DNA from: Wurfbainia villosa
Taxonomy: Eukaryota > Streptophyta > Magnoliopsida > Zingiberales > Zingiberaceae
DNA length: 64,000 nucleotides
Assembly (NCBI GenBank): GCA_025175895.1
Contig: JAKLTH010000222.1
Coordinates: 2,046,001-2,110,000 of the forward strand
Reading direction: 5' to 3'
The position numbers and the translations under genes are program-made. Below are positions 48,395-59,094 of this stretch, piece after piece. Positions within the stretch are counted from its first letter, which is position 1; every line of letters begins with the position of its first letter. Below the pieces are notes generated by a model. It was not told the origin of the DNA and did not search any database. It was given only the letters and a program-made list of their open reading frames with translations.

Positions 48395-48525
48395 TTGAAT
48401 TATTTAGTGACATTTATATAATCAAGTTATTTGTTATTTAGTGACATTTATATAATCAAGTTATTTGTTATTTAGTGACATTTATATAATCAAGTTATTT
48501 GTGAATTATTTAGTGACATTTTGAT
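48395..48525. repeat. 34 bp tandem repeat in the CACTA element
   Basis: About four copies of TTATTTAGTGACATTTATAT plus AATCAAGTTATTTG, the last diverged. Confidence 0.85.
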
Positions 48526-49479
48526 AATCTTCAGATAACTCCGATCTATTCTGGAATTGGCTGAGGTGGGTATCAAATTAGTTTGAGTTAGATCTACAAA
48601 TTCCTTATTTTTTGTTAAGCATAACCTAATCTGACCTCCTCCCCGACATTTTGTTTTGCCTTGATCTGCTTCTTGACTGTGGCTAAATTGACATTGTGCT
48701 CGATCGGCCTACTTGCTCCAATCTATTCTCGGAGTGTTTTGCCAATCAACATTGTGTTCGAGCAAATTGACATTGTGCTCAATTGGTCGCGATCCGATTC
48801 CTCGAGCAAAATGACAGCAGTGCTCAATTGCTCCTGCGATGCATCGGTAGTACCCTTCTAATTTGCAATTTTCTCACTATCGCTCTTAATTGTTGGAGCT
48901 CAAAGATAACATGTGTCAAACAAATGTAACCACATCAATGACGAAAGTTGTGCGTAATGTTTTGACTATAGGGTTGTCACATGCATCCTTAATATACTCA
49001 AAAAATGCAATCCAACAGGCATAAATTTTCCAATGATGATGAAGTAGATTGCAGATAGTTGTGAGGAATGTCTCAAAAGATTTTTGCTCCTATCATCCTA
49101 TGGATATAAAGTTAGCAATTTCAAGTCAAAAATTTATTCGTATCTTAAAGCATGCATAACTGATAAGGCAATGCATGTACTATCATGATATGGAATTCAT
49201 CTTCCATTAGTATGATTTATGGCATTCTACTGAACTTTTTTTTCAATGTTGCATATTGAGTGTTTTCCCTTTTTTTCTAAGAACAATATTCCTATTTCTT
49301 ATTGACAGAGTAAAAGAATCAAAAGTCAGACCCAAAATCTTCTTTCATACTAAATGTTACAACAATACTACAAAGAAAGTTGCAAAAAGTCACTAGTAAA
49401 AAACAACTTTATCGACAAGCAAAAAATATACTAGCAAGAAGCATATACAGATTGATCTATACCCGTGATTTGAACCAAT

Positions 49480-49765
49480 TTAGAAGCCCATGTTTTCTGT
49501 TCTTCCTAGTAATGCAGCTTTAGCTTCTTCTTCCTGTTCCAGTCTTGATTGTAGCTTGACATGACCATCTTCTAGCTTTTCATGTTAAACATTTGTACTA
49601 ATCAAATTGGCAATGAACAGAAAAGATAATTAAAAACAAAAAAAAGTTTGAATATATAGCAAAGCTTTCTGCTTTCAAGATAAAGATATCATCTTCTCCA
49701 GATCTTTATGCGAGTAACACCACAATCCTCTCTTTAACCGATCTAGCTCTTGCTTTAAGGAACGA
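49480..49765 (-). pseudogene. Captured exons of a KIN-7-type kinesin gene
   Basis: On the minus strand, a segment at about 49765-49720 reads LKQELDRLKRGL. A second, at 49560-49480, reads VKLQSRLEQEEEAKAALLGR and then ends in unrelated residues and a stop. These match consecutive parts of the coiled stalk just after the motor of plant KIN-7 kinesins, where SLKQELDQL is followed by KLQSRLEEEEEAKAAL. The intervening DNA is intron-like. The orientation is opposite to the other two captured fragments. Confidence 0.65.
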
Positions 49766-49792
49766 TCTCATTTTGATCTTCTCGTATGTTTC

Positions 49793-49993
49793 TTACGCAT
49801 TGCTTGATGATGGAGTAACAAAGACAGATGAGGTTTTTTCCATCACAGTTCCTTCAACCGGATGGAGCTCAATGTGGGTATTTTGTTTTACGATATATGA
49901 GAGAGATAATTGAAAGCGCGCATCCTTTGACAAGTCTTCCCTACGATCAATAGTAATATTAGATATTTTTTCAAATTTTCTTATTGATACCAT
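49793..49993 (-). other. Unidentified coding-like stretch in the CACTA element
   Basis: A 66-residue frame contains RREDLSKDARFQLSLSYIVK and HIELHPVEGTVMEKTSS. It looks protein-like, with balanced composition and no low complexity, but I do not recognise it. It lies directly upstream, on the same strand, of the kinesin fragments, so it may be part of the same capture or a further one. Confidence 0.3.
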
Positions 49994-50389
49994 AGCGTTA
50001 ATTACATTTTCATTTTTTCACATGCACTTCAAATTCTATGATAGTGCAAAAGGAAATTGATGAAGTACACGTTCGAGTGGGCTGATTGCATACAAGATCA
50101 CATATCCGATGATTAGGAGAGATTTAAGTGTACATACATCTTTTGGTTACATTCTATAAGTGTTTTGCTATGCAAATACTTTTGTGCATATGATGTGTAG
50201 TTGTTTTGCCAAAGATACTTTTCATATATATCGGTAAAAGTGATCATTTAAAATGTAATGTGACCTTGTATTTTACATTGCTACAAGTGGAGTGTATATA
50301 TGTGTTTTCTATAATTCTTATTGATGTTGTATGATTTATATTAAAAATGCAACATCTACAACGGTTTATTATGTGTATATATGTGTCGA

Positions 50390-50800
50390 GAAATGACAAC
50401 GCTGAAAAACCATTGTCTATGAGCAAAAAACCGTGGTAAATTATTAACGATAACGGTGAAAATCTTGTAGATTTAAGGAAAGATAACGGTGAAAAATTGT
50501 CTATTAGAAAAAACTGGTAAATCAACCCGCTGTGAATAGTGGTTTGGTCAAAGACAACGGTTAAAAACCGTTGTCTTATCTTTGAAAAGACAACGGTTTT
50601 TCACCGTTGTCTTTGACCAAACCACTATTCACAACGGGTCGATTTACCACAGTTTTTTTTTCTAATAGACAACGGTTTTTCACCGTTGTCTTTCCTTAAA
50701 TCTACAACGGTTTTTCACCGTTGTCTTTGACCGACCCCCTTTTCACAACGGGTCGATTAACAACAGATTTTTTGGCTAATAGACAACGGTTTTTCACCGT
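50390..50800. repeat. Right-end foldback with subterminal repeats of the CACTA element
   Basis: A large imperfect inverted repeat is centred near 50575. The left arm (about 50390-50572) reads toward the centre with GTGAATAGTGGTTTGGTC and GACAACGG. The right arm (about 50580-50800) has the complement GACCAAACCACTATTCAC and repeated CCGTTGTCTTT. Confidence 0.75.
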
Positions 50801-51302
50801 TGTCTATTTGATTTTTTGGTGTAGTGCGCCCTTTTCAGGGGTTGGAAGGGCGGCGCGACGTGATCATACATACATACACTTACAGCGAAAGACTACCTAT
50901 ACTTCTTACAGCGGAAGACTTTAAACTTCTTTTTTCTTTCTTTCTTTTAAACATAAGCATGCATCATCATCTCATAAGTACTTAGTTCAAGTTCATGACA
51001 TTCAACTTAAAGGACACCAAGTAGCGATCATTCATCATCAAGTAGAGTTTGACTCTTAACAACTAACATGCAAAATTTAAAGGAAAACATGCACAAGTAT
51101 GGAAAACATAAACAGATCTTCTCCACCATGCCACTACCACACACACTTTGTCCCTCCTGCTGCTCCCTTTAGTTTAGTCATTCTTTACCCTTATTTGCAG
51201 TACAAGGGAACATAAAACTATAAGCACATACGCTTAGTAAGATCCTTTCATACTCACAAAAGGCATACATCGAGAATTAGACATAGAGTAGTGACATGAT
51301 CA

Positions 51303-51605
51303 TTTAAGAACATATAAGCATGACATGCATATAAACATAAAGAACATATAAGCATAGCATGCAGATAAAGATACAAGAACATATAAGCATAACATGCATA
51401 TAAACATACAAGAACATATAAGCATAGCATTCATATAAACATACAAGAACATATAAGCATAACATGCATATAACCATACAAGAACATATAAGCATAACAT
51501 GCATATAAACATACAAGAACATATAAGCATAACATGTATATAAACATACAAGAACATATAGGCATAATATGCATATAAACATACAAGAACATATAAGCAT
51601 AACCT
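51303..51605. repeat. 35 bp tandem repeat in the gypsy LTR, right copy
   Basis: About 8.5 units of the same 35 bp sequence as at 25155, so the copy number differs between the two LTRs of one element (about 6.5 versus 8.5). Confidence 0.9.
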
Positions 51606-53717
51606 TGATGTAACCATCATAATAACCTAGACATGAAATAAGGGTATATGCAAGATGCTCTTTGAAAACATATATTTATAGGTACTTAAACATAATCTCA
51701 ACATATTGGGTCCGACATTGTACCACATACATCATCATCATAGCGCGCATCCCTAATAGACCCAAGGTAGCTAATTCCGAACCTACTAGAGTATTAGGCC
51801 CGTACTATGCATATATTCATACAAAACATAGCAGGGACAATCATGGGAAGCATGAAGAAGGTCTTGGCCGAAAGTTTCATAAAGGATTTTCTTAACAACC
51901 ATCAACCGAAGGCAAGGGGATACTTACATCCTTCGCTTTGTTTAGTAGTAGAATATACCCTAGGTTGTGCCAAGACTAAAGCCCTCTTCTTGCTTGGTTG
52001 GTTTTCGGAAAAAGGGAAGGAGAGGGAGTTAGGGTTTTGGTGAGGAAGAAGAGGAGAATGACATTTTTTGTTCCTCTTGTCTCCTTATTCTCCTATTTAT
52101 TCACTTGAAGATGTCCCTTAGACTCCCTTACCCTTATCTATCATTTCCCATATCCTTCTAATAGCACAACCCTGCTGGGCTTCTGGTTATTGGATGCATC
52201 CTAAGGTTTAGTTATCTACCAGGAGGTTTAGGGTTCAAACCTTGGGTCATGCATCCTTTTTGGCTCTATTTCTTTTATTTTTTTTTAAGGAGCCCACATA
52301 AAGTCCATTATAATCATGCAAAAATTCTTGTAAAATTGCTAGGAATTTTACGGGTGTGTTACAACGGAAGTCCAAGCATATAGCCTTGGTGGTGAAAGTT
52401 CAAGCATGAGACTTGACATTGGAAGTCCAACAAAGAATTGGCAAGAGAAGACCAAGTGTGTAGCTTTTGCCATGTAAGTTCAAGTGTGTAGCTTTGGTGA
52501 TGAAAGTCTAAGTTATTGGTACTTGACATTTGGAAAGTCCAAGGGGTGATTTGGCAGTGTAAGGTCAAGCGGTATTCTTGGAAGCGTAAGTCTATATGTA
52601 CCTTAGCGGTGTAGACACCGAAAACATGACAATAGCCGATGGAAACACCTGGAGTCTAGCGTATAGATGAATAAGTCATGGATACTTGGAGGGATCCGCG
52701 TATGGATGAACAAGTCATGGATGACTTGGAGGGATCTGATAGATGCTAGGCTAGTAGAGGTCACTAGAAGGCTTAGGTCTAGGCTAAGAGCGTCTTGGGT
52801 TAAACCTCATCGATTATAGATGAAGTGAACTTGACCAAGTGATTGAGGTCAAGTGCCAAATGCTCAAATTAAATATGTTGTTTGAGGTTTTACCCGACGA
52901 TCGAATGCTTTGTCAACTAGAGTTTTAGGACCCAACAATGATTGCCCGAGGTGATAAATGACCGCCCCACCATCAATCAACCGTGTTATAGGTGGAACGA
53001 CCACGAGCGGCGAACGATCGTGGCTCGATCGACCTTGCATCAGTCGACTGCTAAGATTTGACAGTCGACTGATGGAGTATCCGTTGGAACTTGTCCAGCG
53101 TGGATCGAGTCATTGTGAGACAACGACTGCAGAAGCAGTCGACTGGAGCCTTATGGTAGTCGACTGCTAGGCGCGGAATCAACCCGAGACAAGCATAAAA
53201 GGAGGAGCTTGGAGAGGAATTCTATAGCGATATTTGGGGAGATTTTGGAGAGAAATTGCTGTTGCATTCCAGACTTTCTTCAGCAAACTAAAGCAAATAA
53301 CAAGCAAAGTTTAGAGTCATTTGTTGTAAATTTTTTTTTACATATTTCATTTTGTCTTTGTATTTGCTTGTACTTTTTTGTATTACCTTTGTAATTGTTT
53401 GTACGAGATTTCTCTACCTCCGTAATTGCTTGTACGAGGTTTCTCCACCTCCGACGTGTTGTCAAGAAAGAGTTTAAGTAGTGGTGTGTGCATCACTCGA
53501 GCTCGTTGAGCTCATCCCATGGAGTAGGAATCCTAAGATTTCGAACCCGTATATCGATCGTGTCTTGTGTGTGTTGTATCTTTACTTCGTTTTGATTATT
53601 ATTCCGCTGAGCATATTAACGATCATTGTAGACGAGCACACAAGAACGATCAATTTCCGTCAAGCACGTCAATTGAGCTATTCAACTCCCTTTTAGTCGG
53701 GTCACGATTCTCCAACA

Positions 53718-56700
53718 CTATATTCATGCTTTTCTTCTAAAAATGATAATATTCTTAGTCATCCATATAGCATATATGCATTGTCTAGTTCTTGTTAAAA
53801 TCTAGATAACTTGATATTATTACTCGAAGACTTTGAATATTTTCTTGTTAGTATACGTACGTAGTTATAATCTATTACATGTGTAACCAGCTTGCTTTTG
53901 ATCATTAATATTATTTTCCTCACTAGGCTTTTGCTCGAATCAGATGTTGGCATCGCTATCTTCATTGGCTTATCATTTAACTCTGTAATGAATGTATTCA
54001 CTATAATAACGATAAAGATACACTTGTTTTGTAATCATATTTAATTAGTTTTTATCTCCGATTGCCATATATACTTGTTTTGTAGTTGTCTTTTGTTTTC
54101 TAAAGGGTCAGATACAAATTTGTTGACCAAATATATTACAATGAGCATTAAGTTTAATTACCCTTTGAAAAGTATTTTTTTGTCACCAAATATAGTAAGC
54201 GATTTTAGTTTGGTTATTTAAAAGGTTTAATTTTACTTGTGTAGTTAGATTCTTAAAAAACAAATTTATTCTTCAACTATCTATCGGATTAAAAATCTGA
54301 ATGAGATATTATTATTATTATTATTATTTTAAAAAAAATGAGAACTTATTGTTTTGTTGGCATAATGGCATTTTATAGTCATGTTTTTACAATTTTACAT
54401 CGAGCTTCCTTCGTGCATGCCCACTTTCGATGGACTTAACTTTATTTTTATATTTTCAACTATAAATTTTTAAAAATGAAAAAACGTTTTAAAATCATTA
54501 AAAGAATAAAAAAATATATTTAAAAAACTAAATTCTGTTCTCTTTTGCATTAAAATAATGTGCTAAAGTGGTTGGATAAACTGAGAATTTAAAACGATCG
54601 ATGATCAGAAAGCGATGCAGACAGACATATTTTCCAGTGTGGTTCTAGTGGTCGAGCATCCTCTTTAATTAGCGGACGTCTTCGACCAGATTATTGCACC
54701 AGCGTCGTCGTCTTCCTCGTCCACACAGATCGATTAGTTCGATGTCTTCGTCAGTAACGACTACTGCGTCGGCTTCAGACATCTCTCACAATTGTCTTTC
54801 TCAACCCACTAGTCGTATTCGATCGACGATCGACTCCCGCTACATGTCCTCGCTCGACCTTCAGCAATCAAACACCTTCAAGCAAACTTCTTCGAGGCCT
54901 CGACTGGCGCGGATAGTGCACAGTCGAGGTCGACGATTTTGACCAAAAAGAAATAGTTGTTGATTAGTGTAACCAGAATACTAAAGTGGGCAAAGGCTAT
55001 TATATGATATTCTTTAAAAAAAAAAGAAGAAGAGGATATCTTACAAATTTAATGCGAATTGTTTTTTGGATTATTTATATATTTAATATGAATATTACTG
55101 TTCTCGGTTTCAAAATTTCCTGAAACAGCTTTAGCTTCTGCCCATACTCTGTTTCCCATCCTTCCCTTTAATTGACCAAATAAACTCAAATGTGCCAGCC
55201 ATTGCAGCGTTACTGCTGACCTGTTCAGCAATTGTAAGTTCTATTTGCGAATTGAACTCTTCCTCCTTGCAGATCTTCAATAATTTGTAGAAACCTGAAG
55301 CTTAAATAATAAATCAAAACATTCAAGAAAGTAAATTAAATTAATATATCAAAAATTGAATCCTTTACGAATGGATATTTTAAAGATGTATAAATTATAT
55401 TCTGAATATATTTCGTTAATAAATGCTGACAGTGGAAATCATATTTTTAACATTTCCATCTTCCAAGTCCATGCACGTACAGAGTTAGAAGCTCCATCAA
55501 TTAGTCCTCGGAACTTGAGCTATGTAGCACCTGAAAACTTTTTGAAACTCGCAGTGTGCCATTCATGACATATGGGCATTGGCATGGAGCCATGGCCGGC
55601 TCCTGCAGCGTTTGGCCGTGCGGTGGAAGTGAGAGAGAGAGGGAGAAAGATGGCCGGGTCCCCAAAGGGATCAGGCTCTTTGACTCAGCTTCAAGTACTA
55701 CTTGTGGAGGGTCAAGAAGCAGAGCCCATTTGTTTTATCCTCGAAAGTCGAAAGCATGCCATGTCGGTCAGCTCGTACAGGCAAGTCACTTCACCGCTGT
55801 CCTTTCAGTCCTGGAGAGCAAGAGGACTTGTCTCGATGGCCAAAATATGAGCAAGGTAATAGCTTTGGCTGATTTTCGGATTTCTTACTCATCACATAGC
55901 ACTTGCATCGGCTAAAGTCGTCATTTGCTTCTGTAATATAGTTATTTTTTGTTTGTGTTTTTTTTTCTTTATGTATTTAACTGAATTAGAATAGATGCAC
56001 TGCACGCATGGTGGAATGATATTTTTTTTTATATGGACAAATTTTGAGTTGACAGTATTTATCGATTGTAGGTCATTTGTGACCGATAATCTTCGTGTTT
56101 CAGTTCTCGGAAAACTGATGATGGTTAGAATAAACTAGAGCAGTCAAGAAATTAAGGAAGTCCCTATAAGATTGCAGCGCTGGTGGCAAGATGAAAATGA
56201 TTCAGTAACCAACAACATGATGTCTGAAATTATGGAATTAGGAGGCAATTAAAAATGGGCACCTCGATGATGAGCGAGAAACAAAGAAAAAGCAAAACAG
56301 GAAAAAGAGAAGCTACCTGTGTCAATTTTTATGAGAATTGGGCAAAGACCACTGAGGGCTAGCTCTGATATTGTGACAGAATTTGATGATTGATGAATGA
56401 TCTCCTGATCTAGCTCCTACCTCAACAAAATTAACCGACTAAATTAATGGATTATTTATTAACATAAAAACATTGATATATTGTGAGGAGAGCTGCCTCA
56501 ATCGAGCCCCCAACAACGTCGCCACCTTGATGTCTTCGTGCCCCCCAAAGCACAGGCAAGCGACGTGCACCGTCTCCCAACACGTGGCGCCTTCCTAATT
56601 TTTTTTCAACTAATCCTTCTAATTAACTAGTTAATTGATCAGCGACCAGAGATTGTGCATTTAATGAGTTGCTGTTTAAGTTGAATACAAAAATTCTTTA

Positions 56701-57058
56701 CGTATTCAGTTGACCTAGAGCTATCAAATGTCTTTTACCTCCCTCTCTGACTTCCTATTGGCCATTTTGAATATCAAACAAATATATACATGAACAAGAT
56801 CCAAATTTTGGGGAACATCCTTCCTAAATAACTGACAGTTATTCCAACTAAATGATAAGGAAAAAAAATTGTCAATCATTCCATTTATTTTTCTTATGGA
56901 AGATCTTGTCCTTAATTTGGACTTTAAAAATGATCGGTTCCCATGGCTTTGGCTTATATAGTACCTCGTCTGTCTGAGAGCTTCATCTACTCTCAACTTT
57001 AGCCACTTCCAACTTTCTTTGCACTACTATACCTCTCATCAAACATCTTCCTAGCTCC
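53718..57058. other. AT-rich intergenic DNA upstream of the RGF-type gene
   Basis: No gene could be supported. Short frames at 54694-54942 and 55556-55915 have coding-like GC content but no recognised protein. The last 600 bp contain the promoter of the peptide gene. Confidence 0.4.
56581..56963 (+). promoter_or_regulatory. Promoter elements of the RGF-type gene: G-box and TATA box
   Basis: A G-box/ABRE-like CACGTGGC is at 56581-56588, and TTATATAGTA is at 56954-56963, about 105 bp before the start codon. Confidence 0.45.
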
Positions 57059-57576
57059 ATGAAGCATTTTAGATCAGCCATGCTTCTTCTATTCCTCTTG
57101 TTACTCTCACCGAACATGTCTAAAGGTACAGCTAGCTTTAGATAATATCTTACTTTGAAAATTAAGTATCATTTGAAAATATTTCAGATACAGTTTTGAT
57201 TCTCTTTTTTCTTATTCAGGAATCAGGTTATTGATGGAAGAACAGTCACTGAATTCCAAACACTACCATGATCTCCATGTGAGTATATAAATGTATAGCT
57301 TGATGCTGTTTAGAGTATTGCTTTGCTAGCTCTCTCTCAGCGATCGCTCATACTGTTATATTGGATATATGTCGATGCCAGGATGATAGTTCGAGGAGCC
57401 ACGACATGATCAGCAAGAAGAAGGAGAGTGGAGCGTTAGTCTACAGCTCGTTGTTGCCGCCGCCACCGGAAACTAAACCTCCGACTTCGACGACGATGCG
57501 GAAAGACCCTGACATCCTAGATATTGCAGGAATGGACTACTCTCCTGCAAAGAGAAAGCCTCCAATCCACAACTGA
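57059..57576 (+). CDS. GOLVEN/RGF/CLEL signalling peptide precursor
   Basis: Three exons (57059-57125, 57220-57278, 57382-57576) with GT-AG introns and consistent phase encode a 106-residue secretory precursor. Residues 1-20 (MKHFRSAMLLLFLLLLSPNM) form a signal peptide. The variable middle is hydrophilic, with a PPPPETKPP stretch. The protein ends in DYSPAKRKPPIHN directly before the stop, matching the 13-residue GOLVEN/RGF consensus, which begins Asp-Tyr and ends Pro-Pro-x-His-Asn. In the family this peptide is cut out, Tyr-sulfated on the DY and Pro-hydroxylated, and acts through RGFR/RGI receptor kinases in root meristem maintenance and gravitropism. The Asp-Tyr sulfation site is present. 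The first two exons are very short and easily missed by gene finders. Confidence 0.85.
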
Positions 57577-59094
57577 ATAAGCAGCATCAGCATGCAGTAG
57601 TAAAATAATAGCAACAGCTTACTAGCTTAGGAATCCAGTAGTGGGTTATCAGTCGGTAGCGGTAGAGAGGTAGAACTGTCGAAGGACAACATTGCTGGAA
57701 ATGCTGCAGTTTTCTTGGACGAGGTCCCATATGTGCGAAGTGGATTAGATGAAGTCGAGTGAGGCCAAGGGAGGAACAGTGGGGTGTGAGAGACAGAGAT
57801 GGGGAGAGATTTGTCTCAAGTGTGTGTGGTTTTGCGTTGGATATTAATTGGGACGACGACGATGGCTTGCGTCCTGCACCAATTAAATGTGGCATATATT
57901 GTGTATTACTATCAGGAACCTGATCATGTCAGGGCGGCTAGCTCATTGCTTTTGAAGGTAGCAAACATGGCTGCATGGCAGTGTGGTACCATGAATGTGA
58001 TAACCCACCAAGGTTACGCTGTTGCAGAGATTGACACAGTCCATGACTACGCCTGCACCGATATATAATGCAATCATACGAATCGACTTATTTACTACAC
58101 TTACATTCACACATATATAATCAGAAATATATATGCTCTCCATCGCTACGCATTTATGATGATATATAAAAACAAAATACAAGTGCAACGATCGAGCACA
58201 TCCATTTCCCATGTATTTAATTTGTCAGTAGGTTTTTCCTGAAAAATTATTAAAGAAACTATCTTCTGATCCTTTCTTCATGGTGAAAGTTTAATTAATT
58301 CGAAACGCTTCGCAAATCCGTGGGCGTAAACCCAACCTTTGAAAAAAATAAAAATTAAAAAACACACGATGCTCAGGAAGAGGATTTTTTATTTCTCAAT
58401 TTATCAAAATTAACTAGAGGAATTATAAAAGTAGACATAAAATTAAATTTGTTTATGAGCTGAGTTCCAAAAATTAAAAAAAAAAATCTCCGAGAAGAGA
58501 AAATCACCACCGAAAGTTATCTTACCAGTTACTGAATTAAAATTAAGATTAAAAAAAAAAGCGAGTATAATGGAATTAATGGAGCTGAACAAACTGGATA
58601 ACCAATATAATTGGATGGATCAAGTGGATCAATCGAGCAAATAGTTGGACTAATGGAGCTGAGGGGACTAATCGAACTCAGTATATTAGTTGGCTCCACT
58701 GAGCTAATTATGTTGAATAAACACAGTAAATTAGAAGAAACAAGACAAAACAAAAATAATTAAATGAACAAAATGGGTCAAATATAATTAAAATCACCTA
58801 TTTCCTATCTATAGCATTTCAGCATGGCAACCAAGGAAACAAATATAAAGAACCATATTCCCTTTTATTCATTCAATTTTATTAATTCCAATCTAATTCA
58901 AAAAACAAAGCCACCTAATTAAAAGAAAATGGAAGATAGTAAACAGATGAATTAAAAAGCTTGGACCACCAAGCCAACTCCTTTATATCCCAGCTCAAAT
59001 GCTCAATGAGGAAACAAAGACTAAATCAAAAGTTATTCAGAACTAAGATCTAGTAAATTTATCATTTACAGAAGTAGCTAAGTGAGCTCTGTGT
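57577..59094. other. Intergenic DNA between the peptide gene and glycerol kinase
   Basis: It holds the 3' UTRs of both neighbours. Frames at 57587-57895 (-) and 57799-58068 (+) show no recognised protein. Around 58570-58710 the word AATGGAGCTGA and similar GGA-rich words recur without a regular period. Confidence 0.4.

Larger units (their letters stand above)
45010..50826. mobile_element. CACTA transposon carrying captured host-gene fragments
   Basis: The ends are CACTACAACAAAAA (45010) and, inverted, CACTACACCAAAAA (50826). The 3 bp duplication CGC flanks it (45007-45009, 50827-50829), and removing element plus TSD restores the LTR sequence found at 24672. Subterminal regions hold many AGACAACGG motifs in both orientations. 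The interior has a remnant of a CACTA-type second protein and exon fragments from at least three host genes. No TNP2-like transposase was recognised, so it is probably non-autonomous. Confidence 0.92.
24672..52364 (-). mobile_element. Degraded Ty3/gypsy chromovirus, carrying nested insertions
   Basis: The element is on the minus strand. Its 3' LTR is at left (24672-26039 plus 40571-42113) and its 5' LTR at right (44998-45009 plus 50830-52364). A primer site complementary to initiator-Met tRNA lies next to the right LTR. Only about 2.9 kb of internal DNA remains (42114-44997), with a broken pol and no gag or protease. The LTR starts (T[G/A]TCACGCCCGCC) and ends (TTTTACGGG...TTACA) agree on both sides. 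Flanks ATGAA and ACGGA could be a decayed 5 bp duplication. The pol type and C-terminal chromodomain-like segment suggest the Tekay/Del lineage. Confidence 0.85.
44998..52364 (-). repeat. 5' LTR of the gypsy element (right), interrupted
   Basis: Only its first 12 bp (44998-45009) precede the CACTA insertion; the rest resumes at 50830. It is about 1.4 kb shorter than the left LTR: the sequence jumps from CCCGTACTATG (about 51805) to the CATATATTCATACAAAACATAG segment, skipping the minisatellite region. It has its own 35 bp repeat array. Confidence 0.8.
24433..53717 (+). mobile_element. Solo LTR of the family-1 type, split by nested insertions
   Basis: The left piece (24433-24671) begins TGTTGGTGCAATCGGTCC; the right piece (52365-53717) ends CTCCAACA. 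Together they give about 1.59 kb, like the LTRs at 8933 and 14084, and contain the AAGTCCAAG repeats, a CGTTGGAACTT block and a GTCGACTG-rich block. The flanks TTATA (24428-24432) and CTATA (53718-53722) are a 5 bp duplication with one mismatch. No internal region is present, so this is a solo LTR formed by LTR-LTR recombination. It lacks the duplicated head of the full element, so it represents the simpler LTR form. Confidence 0.8.

Noticed and set aside
54694..54942. Ser/Arg-rich 82-residue frame
   Set aside because: Low-complexity composition and no recognisable domain or gene structure.
55556..55915. Two overlapping plus-strand frames of 92 and 119 residues
   Set aside because: No recognised family, no consistent splice signals, and neither frame looks more protein-like than the other.
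57587..58212. Frames downstream of the peptide gene
   Set aside because: They lie in its 3' region, lack homology and overlap on both strands.
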